Below, piece by piece: positions 37,733-47,040 of a DNA stretch of 64,000 bases. The DNA is from an uncultured Clostridia bacterium (GTDB lineage Bacteria > Bacillota > Clostridia > Oscillospirales > Acutalibacteraceae). The DNA lies in NCBI GenBank assembly GCA_937920235.1, contig CALGUK010000034.1, forward strand, positions 124,001 through 188,000. The letters run 5' to 3'. The notes under the pieces are model-generated. The model was not told the origin of the DNA. It searched no databases and was given only the letters and a program-made list of their open reading frames with translations. Each line of letters opens with the position of its first letter. Within the stretch, counting starts at the first letter, position 1. A program made the translations under genes and the position numbers.

Positions 37733-39013
37733 ATGCTTGACATTAAATTTCTGAGAGCTAATCCGGAAGTTGTTAAGGAAAACATAAAAAAGAAATACCA
37801 GGACGAGAAGCTTCCTTTGGTTGATAAGGTTATTGAGCTTGATAAAGAATACCGTGAGGCAAAGGGCAGAGGCGACGAGCTCCGTGCAATGCGTAACTCT
37901 GTCAGCAAGGAAATCGGCGGGCTTATGGCTCAGGGCAAAAGAGAAGAAGCCGAGGTTGTAAAGCAAAAGGTCAAGGATATGGCTGATGAGCTTGCGGCAC
38001 TTCAGGTAAAAGAGGGAGAGTTAGAAGCAGAAATCCGAAAGATAATGCTTGTTATCCCCAATATCATCGACGACAGCGTTCCGATAGGTAAGGACGACAG
38101 TGAAAATGTTGAAATTCAGCGTTACGGTGAGCCGAAGGTTCCCGATTTTGAAGTCCCCTATCACGTTGACATTATGGAAAGTCTCAACGGTATTGATCTT
38201 GATGCGGCAAGAAAGACCAGCGGTAACGGATTCTACTATCTTTGCGGTGATATTGCCAGACTTCATTCTGCAATTCTCTCATATGCACGCGATTTTATGA
38301 TTGACAGAGGTTTTACCTATTACATTCCTCCGTTTATGATCCGCAGTGAGGTGGTTACGGGTGTAATGAGCTTTGCGGAAATGGAAAATATGATGTATAA
38401 GATTGAGGGCGAGGATCTTTATCTTATCGGAACAAGCGAACACTCAATGATAGGTAAGTTTATTGACACCTTCACTCCTGAGGATGAGCTTCCCAAGACG
38501 TTGACAAGCTATTCTCCCTGCTTCCGTAAGGAAGTCGGTGCTCACGGTATTGAAGAGCGCGGTGTTTACAGAATTCATCAGTTTGAAAAGCAGGAAATGA
38601 TAGTTGTCTGCAAACCGGAAGACAGTATGAAGTGGTATGATAAGCTCTGGCAGAATTCGGTTGATTTCTTCCGTTCACTTGATATTCCGGTCAGAACTCT
38701 TGAGTGCTGCTCGGGTGATCTGGCAGACTTAAAGGTAAAGAGCTGTGATGTTGAAGCATGGAGCCCGCGTCAACAGAAGTATTTTGAAGTAGGTTCCTGC
38801 TCAAATCTCGGTGATGCACAGGCAAGACGACTCGGAATCAGAGTCAAGTCAAAGGACGGTAATTATTTTGCACATACTCTTAACAATACCGTTGTTGCTC
38901 CGCCGAGAATGTTGATTGCATTTCTTGAAAACAATCTCAATGAGGACGGAAGTATAAATATTCCCGAACCGTTGAGAATGTATATGGGTGGAAAGACTAA
39001 AATTGAAAAATAA
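37733..39013 (+). CDS. serS: Seryl-tRNA synthetase
   Basis: Class II synthetase that charges tRNA-Ser (and feeds selenocysteine synthesis where present). An N-terminal coiled-coil arm (about 30-105, MLDIKFLRANPEVVKENI start) precedes the catalytic core with motif 2 FRKEVGAHGIEERGVYRIHQF and motif 3 NNTVVAPPRMLIAFLENN. 426 residues is normal. It is read directly behind parB and shows no T-box, so it is likely coregulated with the partition genes. Confidence 0.97.
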   Translation: MLDIKFLRANPEVVKENIKKKYQDEKLPLVDKVIELDKEYREAKGRGDELRAMRNSVSKEIGGLMAQGKREEAEVVKQKVKDMADELAALQVKEGELEAEIRKIMLVIPNIIDDSVPIGKDDSENVEIQRYGEPKVPDFEVPYHVDIMESLNGIDLDAARKTSGNGFYYLCGDIARLHSAILSYARDFMIDRGFTYYIPPFMIRSEVVTGVMSFAEMENMMYKIEGEDLYLIGTSEHSMIGKFIDTFTPEDELPKTLTSYSPCFRKEVGAHGIEERGVYRIHQFEKQEMIVVCKPEDSMKWYDKLWQNSVDFFRSLDIPVRTLECCSGDLADLKVKSCDVEAWSPRQQKYFEVGSCSNLGDAQARRLGIRVKSKDGNYFAHTLNNTVVAPPRMLIAFLENNLNEDGSINIPEPLRMYMGGKTKIEK

Positions 39014-39040
39014 TTGATTTTCTTAGGAGAAGGATATACA

Positions 39041-40171
39041 ATGGATAAGAAAATAGTTAGAGTTTTAAGCATTATTATTGCTTTTGTACTTCTCACCTGT
39101 TGCTTTGCAGGCTGCGGAGACGAAAGAAACTTTGAAAAAACCGGTGATGTTACAACAACCGACCCGGCAAAAGAGCAGACAACCGATCCGATTGAAATTC
39201 CGGAAAATATCAATACTCTTACCGGGAAAGCTGATCTGTCGGCTTCTGCGGTAAACGGCAGACCCATAGCGATTATGGTCGAAAACTCACCTGCTGCGAG
39301 ACCTCAATGGGGTATCACAACTCCCGACATTGTTGTTGAGGGTGTTGCAGAGGGCGGAATTACAAGAATGATGTGGATTTATTCCGATATCGAGGATATT
39401 CCGAATAAGGTCGGCCCGGTAAGAAGTGCGCGTCATGATTTTGTTGAAATTGCAAGCGGAATGAATGCTATTTTCGTTCATTGGGGTGGAAGCGACGGCT
39501 CAAGAGTCGGCAAGACGCTCGGTTATCAGACAATCAGAAATCTGAAGGTAAATAATATTGACGGTATGGATTACAGCGGTTCATACTTCTTCAGAGACAC
39601 AACAAGAAATGTCAGCAGCGAGCACAGGGGCTACACAACGCAGAACGCAATCAAGAATGCGATTTCCAAGCTGGGATATTCAACAAAGCAGACAGTCAGC
39701 GATTGGCAGCCTTATGATATTCTACTTGAAGGACAGAAGCTTCCCTGGGGTGACACCGATGTTACGGGCGCCTGCTCCGAAATAACTGTAACCTTCTCAA
39801 ACGGATATGTACATACCTTTAAATATAACGCAAACGAAAAGGTATATTATAATTACCTTAATAATAATGTAATGACCGACGGCAACAACGGCGAAAAAAT
39901 GGCTGTTGAAAACGTAATCGTTCTTTATGTTCCGGTTACTACTCTCGATACAAAAGAAGGTCACAAGGAATGGAACTTTGAGGTTTCAAACGGCGAGGGC
40001 TTCTATGTTTCAAACGGTGTCGGACAGAGAATTTACTGGTCAAAGGCAGGAAAGGACAAGCCTCTTAAGCTCAAGAGCTTTGACGGTAAGGAGCTTGTAA
40101 TCAACAACGGTCAGGTTTGGATGGGAATTGTTCCGGACGGTAACAGATCTCTCACATCCATTAAAGAATAA
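39041..40171 (+). CDS. DUF3048 lipoprotein (YerB-like)
   Basis: Lipobox CFAGC (Cys about residue 25), a Thr-rich linker, then the two-part DUF3048 domain: RPIAIMVENSPAARPQWG, DIVVEGVAEGGITRM, KVGPVRSARHDFVEIA, and a C-terminal beta part ending GQVWMGIVPDG. The family is extracellular in Firmicutes with unknown role. GGAGAAGGA precedes ATG 39041. The gene is 27 bases after serS and 42 before a second lipoprotein. Confidence 0.9.
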   Translation: MDKKIVRVLSIIIAFVLLTCCFAGCGDERNFEKTGDVTTTDPAKEQTTDPIEIPENINTLTGKADLSASAVNGRPIAIMVENSPAARPQWGITTPDIVVEGVAEGGITRMMWIYSDIEDIPNKVGPVRSARHDFVEIASGMNAIFVHWGGSDGSRVGKTLGYQTIRNLKVNNIDGMDYSGSYFFRDTTRNVSSEHRGYTTQNAIKNAISKLGYSTKQTVSDWQPYDILLEGQKLPWGDTDVTGACSEITVTFSNGYVHTFKYNANEKVYYNYLNNNVMTDGNNGEKMAVENVIVLYVPVTTLDTKEGHKEWNFEVSNGEGFYVSNGVGQRIYWSKAGKDKPLKLKSFDGKELVINNGQVWMGIVPDGNRSLTSIKE

Positions 40172-40213
40172 TCAGCACAACTCCCCTATTTTAATTTTTC
40201 GGAGGAAAATCCT

Positions 40214-40942
40214 ATGAACAAAAAAATTATTGCGCTCGGCCTGGTGCTCGTATTTATGGTAACAGCCTTCACAGCGTGCAAACAGCGTTATGAGCTGACA
40301 AAGATTAACGGTGAGGAATATGTCCTTGCTACAGACGAAGCCGGTAATACTATTATAAATGAAGATAATAAGATTGCCGTTAACCCCACAGATTACAACG
40401 GTGAGCTTCAGACAAACGAAGATGGCGAGCTTCAGACTTACTGGGTTCAGCTTTACAGCGACGTTGTCGGTGAGGATTACGTAAAAGGTCAGAGCTATAA
40501 GCTCACAGCTCCTGAGGGTTGGGAAATCGGTTCGCTGAGCAGAGTAACCAAGAAGGATACCGACGGAAACTGCTATGTTCAGTTCAACAAGGTTGCTGAC
40601 GTATCAAAGGAAATGACTCTTGACATATACCTTAATAATATGGACGACCAGAATGCTGCTATTACTTCGGAATTTGAAAAAGCAGGAATCAAGATGACCA
40701 TTGACAAAGGTGTCGCTTCTGTTGTAACAAGCCCCGTAACCAGTATAAGCTGCAAAACTCTGACTTATAAATATGTTGATGAGTCGGGTGCAATTAAGCA
40801 TTATGCCGAAAACTACTACTTTTCAACCGCAAATGCAATTTATAAGATTACTTATGCTTGTGAAAACGGTGTAGGTTATGATGAAACCTTTAGTCTTAAA
40901 GATTTCCTCGATGTGAACTTCGACTTTAAAGAAAATATCTGA
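40214..40942 (+). CDS. Predicted lipoprotein of unknown function (242 aa)
   Basis: Signal peptide with lipobox FTAC (Cys near residue 21), then about 220 residues with no recognised domain. A middle region (YKLTAPEGWEIGSLSRV) and a C-terminal half ending in a beta-rich stretch with KTLTYKYVDESG and YYFSTANAIYKITYA look like a PsbP/MOG1-type sandwich, which in lipoproteins often follows this pattern; this is a weak guess. GGAGG precedes ATG 40214, and a strong terminator follows. Confidence 0.75.
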   Translation: MNKKIIALGLVLVFMVTAFTACKQRYELTKINGEEYVLATDEAGNTIINEDNKIAVNPTDYNGELQTNEDGELQTYWVQLYSDVVGEDYVKGQSYKLTAPEGWEIGSLSRVTKKDTDGNCYVQFNKVADVSKEMTLDIYLNNMDDQNAAITSEFEKAGIKMTIDKGVASVVTSPVTSISCKTLTYKYVDESGAIKHYAENYYFSTANAIYKITYACENGVGYDETFSLKDFLDVNFDFKENI

Positions 40943-40952
40943 AAAACAGCTT

Positions 40953-40990
40953 TTAACGGCGGGAGATTTCCCGTCGTTATTTTTTTTTGC
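40953..40990 (+). terminator. Terminator ending the serS-lipoprotein run
   Basis: AACGGCGGGA and TCCCGTCGTT pair around a short loop, followed by nine T. Confidence 0.9.
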
Positions 40991-41251
40991 GGAATTTTTA
41001 CAAAGTCAATATATTGACAGTAAAAAATTATACTATACTACATCTTGTAAAAGGCCATTTTATCAACACTTTGAGTATAAATTGTCTAAAAACTGCTCTA
41101 AAATTGGTAAATAATTGACAAAATGCATAAAAATTAACAGATTGTTCAGAAATTCGTCGATATGCCAAAATTTTCTTTTGACTTTTTGCACAAACCAACC
41201 AAAAAAATATTATTAAATTTGCAAAAAAACATAAAATTTGTGAATTTGGTA
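40991..41251. other. AT-rich non-coding stretch upstream of the giant-protein promoter
   Basis: 260 bases, nearly all A and T, with several scattered TTGACA-like hexamers (41014, 41115) but no matching -10 boxes at proper spacing. Long A and T tracts (41200-41235) could bend DNA and act as an UP-type element for the promoter at 41252. I see no gene here. Confidence 0.5.
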
Positions 41252-41280
41252 TTGATATTTCAAAACTTTATTTGTATAAT
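41252..41280 (+). promoter_or_regulatory. Promoter of the leader RNA and giant dockerin operon
   Basis: TTGATA (41252-41257), 17 bases, TATAAT (41275-41280). Transcription should start near 41287, leaving a leader of about 330 bases. Confidence 0.8.
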
Positions 41281-41286
41281 GAATGT

Positions 41287-41590
41287 AACCATTGGAATGG
41301 TGTAATGGGGCGAAGTGTCTTCTTTTATAAGGATGCACTGTCCCATAGAGATACACATCCAAAGGTGATAACACTCGGGTGTGTATCATTCGTCTTCCGC
41401 CAAAGCTTATCGTCAGATTAGCGGAAGCGGTGGAAGACAGTCCGGGTAATCAGACCGTTTTCATCTAGCTCTGCCGTAGCAGGAAGTAGTTGCACGGGAA
41501 GGTCAGAGAGCAAGAGATTACGGACTAATCGCGTCGTCGGGTTTCCGTGGCGACAGAAAAGAATATCGGAAACTTATTATTGCAGAATGC
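41287..41590 (+). ncRNA. Large structured leader RNA, class unknown
   Basis: About 300 bases of balanced composition inside an AT-rich gap form many helices: ATGGG/CCCAT (41305/41342) enclosing AGTGT/GCACT (41314/41335); GATACACA/TGTGTATC (41350/41380); GTCTTCCGCC/GGTGGAAGAC (41392/41429); GTAATC/GATTAC plus TCC/GGA (41441-41451/41516-41524) enclosing GCTCT/AGAGC (41468/41507) and CCGT-GCA/TGC-ACGG (41474/41491); and GTTTCCG/CGGAAAC (41541/41567). GACC (41453) with GGTC (41501) would cross a stem as a pseudoknot. The number of paired blocks argues for a folded RNA. I could not match it to riboswitch, tmRNA, RNase P or group I/II motifs that I know. It ends 26 bases before a 1799-codon gene. 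Confidence 0.75.
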
Positions 41591-41616
41591 AAAATAATAT
41601 TAGGAGGAAAAAGACA

Positions 41617-44600
41617 ATGAACAAAATGAAAAAACTGTTGAGCGTAATCTTGGCTGTTGTTCTTGCGTTCTCTGCTCTTTCTGTTATCGGTTCAGCTGCA
41701 AAAGCTAAGTACCAGACAGTTGCAGACCTTGAAGGTATCGACGCATATTCACCATACGGCACAGTTACAAGACTCTCAACAGAAGAGCGTATGTCAATCG
41801 TGTTCGACTTCCTTGATTCTGTTCTTCCCACATTGAATATCAATATGGGTACTGTTATCGATACAATGGGTATCACCATTACAATCGACTTAACATCAGT
41901 TGACAGAATGTTAGACTCATTTGACACATTCTATCAGTCTCTTGAAAAGAATACTCTCGTTTCAATTGCCATGGGAATTGTTAACCTTGGTATTCTTGAA
42001 GAAGTTAGTTTCTCAACATGGGCAACAGGAATGTCACGTGACGGCACTGCTCAGCTTGACATCGTCAGAGAAATCGTTGAATTGCTTGCCAACAACACAG
42101 GTGCTGTTGACACAGTTCTTTCAGACGGTATTGAGTTGGGACTCATCTCCAGCTTCATTAAAGGTCTCGACCTTTCAGGTATCAACAAGATCGTAACAGA
42201 TCTTCCTTCACTTGTTAAGGGACTGGTTTTCCCGCTGTTCGAGAGATGGGATCACACAACTGAAGAGATCAATCTTATCGAAGATGCACTTTCAGGTAAC
42301 GGCAAGATCGTCAGCAACCTTAAGTGGATCGTAGAAGATATGCTTACTCGTGAGCAGAGCATCACAACAGTTAAGGCAGACGCTTCAGGTAACATCATTT
42401 CTGAACATAGCTTACCTTCAACAGGTACTCGTCAGATCTATGCTAAGAGTGGTAACACTATCACAGTTAGCCATTACTACACTCAGTCTGATGTAGATAA
42501 GAACGAAACTGACGATATCGAAGAAGTAGGTTATGCTGTAACAGGTACATACGTTCTTGCTCCCGAATATCCCGGTGTTGCTGATACAGATTATGTATTC
42601 CAGTACACAGATGAATGGGGCAACGTACAGAACCTTAAATACTATGAGACAGGCAGCTACTGGCTTCCTGATTTCGTAGCTGATGGCAATTCATTAGACA
42701 TCACAACAGAGACAGGTGCAAACCTTCTCTACAAGATGATTCCTTATGTATTCGAAGAAATGGCTCCGACAGTTGTTAACGGTTCACTCAAGAAGCTTCT
42801 TGCAGGTTTCTTTGGTGTTCAGTGGACAAACCTCGGTGACATTACTGATCCGGAAGTTCTTGCAAAGGTTAAGGCTCTTCCCGGCTACAATGCTTCTCTT
42901 GAAGTATTCGGCGAGCAGGGCGATTACCTTTGGGAGTGGTCAGCATTCGATATGATCGAGGTTGACGGTGTAGCTCATTACTACTATCGTTTCCAGGATG
43001 ATATCTATGTTGGTGACGCTTCTAAGGCTAACGAATATATGAACATCATCAATTGGGACTTCAAGCTTACAGGTGACTTCATCAACAAGTACATCCCTGC
43101 TAACACAGGCGCTAAGTCAGCTGCAGGTTACTCAAAGATTCTTCACGCTGTTAACCAGTTCCTTGTAGATCTTGCTACAATGGTAGTTAACCTTGATGTA
43201 GTCGGAGCAACTCTCACAAGCGGTGACAACACAAAGCTTGTTGGTAACATTAAGTCTCTTGCTCAGGCAATCCTCTCATATCATCCGGAGCACATCTTCG
43301 GTGACGCTTGCGAGGACGAAGACCATTACTACAACCTTATTATGTCTTCTGACAACGATCAGATTCTTACAGGTATCGCAGCATTAGCTGTTGATGCTCT
43401 TGCAAAACAGATGATTCTTCCGGGTGCTAAGGCACTTGAGGCACAGAACGTTAAGGTAGGCGGTATTCTTGTCGCTATGCTTCGCGAACTTGCAACTCAG
43501 CTCCTTCCTCACTACGATTATGATGAACTCATCTATGCTGATTACAACTCAAAGACATTCTTAAGCGGTAAAGATAACGCATACTGGCTCGACGTTGCTA
43601 TGACAATCGGCGTTGATATCGGTATGAAGTATCTCCACAACCTTGCTGACCTCAATGAAGACACATCTGCTTGGGCTAACCTCGGTTATACTGACAGTAT
43701 GACAGCTTCTAAGAAGTACACAGCTTCTTCCTTCGACCAGACAGGTTGGGAAGATAAGGTTGACTACATTATCGACTGGGCTCTCACATCTACAAATGAC
43801 GGTTCAATCCTCACTTGGAGCATGCAGAACCTTGTTGGTAACTATGTAACAGAGGCAGGTAACACTATCAGCCTTGGTACAAACGAAGATCCGTGGGCTA
43901 AGCTTGACGCTGTTCTTGACGGCATTCTCTTCCTTGACCAGTTCACAAGCGAAACAGACCTCGAAACAGGTCTTCGCGGAACTATCACAGACCTTCTTAA
44001 TCTCAATTGGGCAGCTATTCTCGGTACAGAGTCAGATCCTGCTATTATCGACGTTCCTTCATCATCAAGACTCGTTTCAACTAACCTGTTGAACGCTCTT
44101 ACTCTTGAAATCAAGGATCTCGTTAACGGCCTCTTCGCTCAGGTAGGCGGCGGTTCTTACAAGCTCATTCCTGACGTTATGACAGATCTTGATACTCTTG
44201 CAAACCAGGATAACCTCTCAACACTTGTTCAGGGACTCCTTAAAGCTCTTCCGACTGCTTTGAACAACGGACTCCTTGTAACAGCTCTTCCTTTCGTTAA
44301 TATGTTCCTCGGCTGGAGCACAGACGCTCAGAAGTATGCAGATCCTTCAATCTACTTCGGTAGTGAGTATGTTTATGCAGACGCTACAGCAACTTCAGCT
44401 AACACAACAATTAACGTTATCAACAACTCTTCAGGTATGCTTCTCAAGCACCGTGCTAACATCAAGTCAGACGGTACTTTCGTATCTACTGTTGACCAGC
44501 CCTACACATTGAAGATCACAAAGGTTGAATCTTCTGTTGCAGGCACAACATACGACAAGGATACTCTTGAAGTTGCTCCTCTTGGTACAGGTTCAATCAC

Positions 44601-47016
44601 TGCAACTGTTCCTTACTCAGGTACAGACACAGTTGTCCGCTTCGTTATCACTTACTCATTTATGGGTAAAGACGGTAAGGCAGTTGGCGGCGATATGCAG
44701 ATGGTTACATACCAGCTCTTCACAAGCACCAAGTTCGACAACGTTAACGGACGTAGAGACGGTGACGACGATACAGACTATGTAGGTATCGATCAGTACC
44801 AGATCTATCAGTTCACAACTGATATTTATACTGCTGTTACATCACATACTGTTACAGCAAACTATATCAGCGGTAGTTCAGCTCCTGCTCGTATACGTTT
44901 CGGTTCTGCCGTTCCGGAAGGATGGAGCAGCCAGCCTACAGACGGTAAGTGCGTAACAGGCCAGGCAGCAACTTACTTCCGTCAGATTTACTCACCATCC
45001 GGCTATCCTGATGAAATCAAGAATGCAGGTTGGGATCAGTACTTCGGCGGTTCTGAAAATGCCGGCGGTAAGGCATCAACATCAGGTAAACTCTACCTTG
45101 CTCTTGACGGCGTTACTGCTGATACCGAATTCCCCTACGGTCTCTACGACATGGGTGAAATCGGCGTTAAGTTCATGAAGCAGAAGAACTGTAACGGATA
45201 CTCAGATAACGGTGGCGACACTAAGGTTTGGGAATTCGACTTCTACTACTACACAGACTTCGGTGTAGATGCTGTTATGAACGAATATGTTGGTAAAGCA
45301 CTTCTTGCTTCCGACTTCGGTACAGACGCTCAGGATGAATATGCAGCTTATGAAGCATCTCTTATGAATGTTGTTAAGCTTGCTCAGTATCCTGTAACTC
45401 TTAACTACCATACAACAATCCAGACTCAGATTGAGGCTGCTGTTGAAGACCTCGAAGCTAAGTACGAGGCTCTTATGCTCGCAGATCAGAGTGCTGACGC
45501 TTCTGCCGATGCTTCTGACGTTAAAGCCCTTGAAGATGCCCTTGCTAATGACACAACTGTTAACGGCCAGGAAATCAACTACCAGGACTTCGACCTCTTC
45601 GAGTACTTTGAATATCAGGATTACAGAACAGCTGCTCGTAACCTTCTTAAGGGTATGAACGCTCCTGCAGTTCTCGATAAATACTATGTTGCAGGTTCAG
45701 GCGTAAGCTATAAAGAACTTTCAACATCTATCATTCCGGCTGCTACAGCAACAGTTGGTGCTGCTATCACAGCTTCTCTCTCAGAGCGTAGCGATGAAGA
45801 GGTTGCTGCTTCACAGCTTGCACATGACAACTTTGTAGCTCCCGTTTACAGTGAACTCTACATTGATGACCAGGCTGCACGTCTCGACTATTACAGAGGA
45901 TTCATTCTTCCGGTAGCTGCAGATCTCACCTTCATCAACAGAGAAATCGGTTATGCTGATGCTAACTATCCTACATCAGCCGAGTCTCTCTACACAGCTA
46001 CATCTTGGGCTGCTTACAGAGAGGCATATGCTGATGCAAAGGCTGTGACATCAAGCTCATTGCCGTCAGACGTATTTGCAGCTAAGTACAACCTTATGGT
46101 TGCAATGAAGAACCTTCTTCTCGTAACAGAATCAGCTATCGAGCAGGGCGCAACAGCAGACCTTATCGCTAATGCTGAAATCGCTGACGAGATTCTTGCT
46201 ATGGCACTTGCTGATATCACTCTTACAGATGATGCTATCGCAGCAGGTTACACAGTAGAGAAGGCTCTCGGTGAGCTCATCGTTGCTCGTGGTTACTACT
46301 ATGTTGGTGAAGACGGCAACACATGGCAGCTCTATGCTGACTCAGCTGACGAATACATCGACAATGATCGTCCGAATGTTTCAACTAATATCGCAAGAAT
46401 CGATACATGTAACGAGAACCTCGCTGATGCTGTCGCTCTCTTCGATGTTGGCCCGTCAGAGCCTAATACTCTTATGGTTAAGGACGATTTTGATTTTGCT
46501 TCAGATGTAATCATTGATAAAGAAGTTATTAGTGTTTATCTCGATTGGTACGGCGAAGATTATGTATCAGCTGATGAACAGGCTGCAACAGGTCTTGTTT
46601 ATGGTGTTGAAGCAATGGATTATATGCTTGCTGATGCACTCACAACAGCATATGGTGATGATTATCTTGCAGTAACACAGCTTGAATCTGCTGATGGATA
46701 TGATGCAACAGGCTCAATTATTGAAGTTCTTGATGAAGACGGTAATGTTGTTGAAACATATTACTTCATTTACTTCGGTGATTTGAACTGTGACGGTATT
46801 ATCGATTCAATGGATATTGCTGATCTTGCAACAATAGCTTCAACAGGTGACCCAATGGATACTCTTGTACAGTATATCGCGACAGATGTAAACGGCGATA
46901 CAGTTACAGACTCATTGGATATTAGTGACCTTGTTCCAGTAGTTGCTGAAGGCGAACTTCTTCCGCAGGGAGAAATTGCTGCAGCTTTCTACGAAGAGTA
47001 TCATGCTCAATTGTAA
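41617..47016 (+). CDS. Giant secreted protein with C-terminal dockerin (1799 aa)
   Basis: A Sec signal peptide (MNKMKKLLSVILAVVLAFSAL..GSAA) is followed by about 1700 residues without cysteine-rich or catalytic motifs I recognise. Early parts look helical with repeated hydrophobic patterns; a beta-rich middle lies around residues 930-1200; near residues 1452-1505 a stretch (SLYTATSWAAYREAYADAK .. AKYNLMVAMKNLLL) has the FIVAR-type helical repeat pattern. The C-terminus (about 1722-1780) is a dockerin: GDLNCDGIIDSMDIADL and DVNGDTVTDSLDISDL, with calcium-type Asp/Asn spacing. AGGAGGA before ATG 41617 excludes an upstream ATG at 41587. Codon use is skewed to ACA, GCT and CTT/CTC, unlike flanking genes, suggesting high expression. 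First gene of a three-gene unit behind the structured leader. Confidence 0.85.
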   Translation: MNKMKKLLSVILAVVLAFSALSVIGSAAKAKYQTVADLEGIDAYSPYGTVTRLSTEERMSIVFDFLDSVLPTLNINMGTVIDTMGITITIDLTSVDRMLDSFDTFYQSLEKNTLVSIAMGIVNLGILEEVSFSTWATGMSRDGTAQLDIVREIVELLANNTGAVDTVLSDGIELGLISSFIKGLDLSGINKIVTDLPSLVKGLVFPLFERWDHTTEEINLIEDALSGNGKIVSNLKWIVEDMLTREQSITTVKADASGNIISEHSLPSTGTRQIYAKSGNTITVSHYYTQSDVDKNETDDIEEVGYAVTGTYVLAPEYPGVADTDYVFQYTDEWGNVQNLKYYETGSYWLPDFVADGNSLDITTETGANLLYKMIPYVFEEMAPTVVNGSLKKLLAGFFGVQWTNLGDITDPEVLAKVKALPGYNASLEVFGEQGDYLWEWSAFDMIEVDGVAHYYYRFQDDIYVGDASKANEYMNIINWDFKLTGDFINKYIPANTGAKSAAGYSKILHAVNQFLVDLATMVVNLDVVGATLTSGDNTKLVGNIKSLAQAILSYHPEHIFGDACEDEDHYYNLIMSSDNDQILTGIAALAVDALAKQMILPGAKALEAQNVKVGGILVAMLRELATQLLPHYDYDELIYADYNSKTFLSGKDNAYWLDVAMTIGVDIGMKYLHNLADLNEDTSAWANLGYTDSMTASKKYTASSFDQTGWEDKVDYIIDWALTSTNDGSILTWSMQNLVGNYVTEAGNTISLGTNEDPWAKLDAVLDGILFLDQFTSETDLETGLRGTITDLLNLNWAAILGTESDPAIIDVPSSSRLVSTNLLNALTLEIKDLVNGLFAQVGGGSYKLIPDVMTDLDTLANQDNLSTLVQGLLKALPTALNNGLLVTALPFVNMFLGWSTDAQKYADPSIYFGSEYVYADATATSANTTINVINNSSGMLLKHRANIKSDGTFVSTVDQPYTLKITKVESSVAGTTYDKDTLEVAPLGTGSITATVPYSGTDTVVRFVITYSFMGKDGKAVGGDMQMVTYQLFTSTKFDNVNGRRDGDDDTDYVGIDQYQIYQFTTDIYTAVTSHTVTANYISGSSAPARIRFGSAVPEGWSSQPTDGKCVTGQAATYFRQIYSPSGYPDEIKNAGWDQYFGGSENAGGKASTSGKLYLALDGVTADTEFPYGLYDMGEIGVKFMKQKNCNGYSDNGGDTKVWEFDFYYYTDFGVDAVMNEYVGKALLASDFGTDAQDEYAAYEASLMNVVKLAQYPVTLNYHTTIQTQIEAAVEDLEAKYEALMLADQSADASADASDVKALEDALANDTTVNGQEINYQDFDLFEYFEYQDYRTAARNLLKGMNAPAVLDKYYVAGSGVSYKELSTSIIPAATATVGAAITASLSERSDEEVAASQLAHDNFVAPVYSELYIDDQAARLDYYRGFILPVAADLTFINREIGYADANYPTSAESLYTATSWAAYREAYADAKAVTSSSLPSDVFAAKYNLMVAMKNLLLVTESAIEQGATADLIANAEIADEILAMALADITLTDDAIAAGYTVEKALGELIVARGYYYVGEDGNTWQLYADSADEYIDNDRPNVSTNIARIDTCNENLADAVALFDVGPSEPNTLMVKDDFDFASDVIIDKEVISVYLDWYGEDYVSADEQAATGLVYGVEAMDYMLADALTTAYGDDYLAVTQLESADGYDATGSIIEVLDEDGNVVETYYFIYFGDLNCDGIIDSMDIADLATIASTGDPMDTLVQYIATDVNGDTVTDSLDISDLVPVVAEGELLPQGEIAAAFYEEYHAQL

Positions 47017-47040
47017 TTAGTTTTGGAGGATTTTATAATT

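Noticed and set aside
40991..41251. Extra promoters at TTGACA 41014 and 41115
   Set aside because: No -10 hexamer at 16-18 bases; random matches are expected in such AT-rich DNA.
41484..41525. Resemblance of the leader RNA to a group I intron core (TTGCACGGGAA, TCAGAGAG)
   Set aside because: The matching 3' P7 strand and a splice context are missing, and the RNA lies in a 5' leader, not interrupting a gene.
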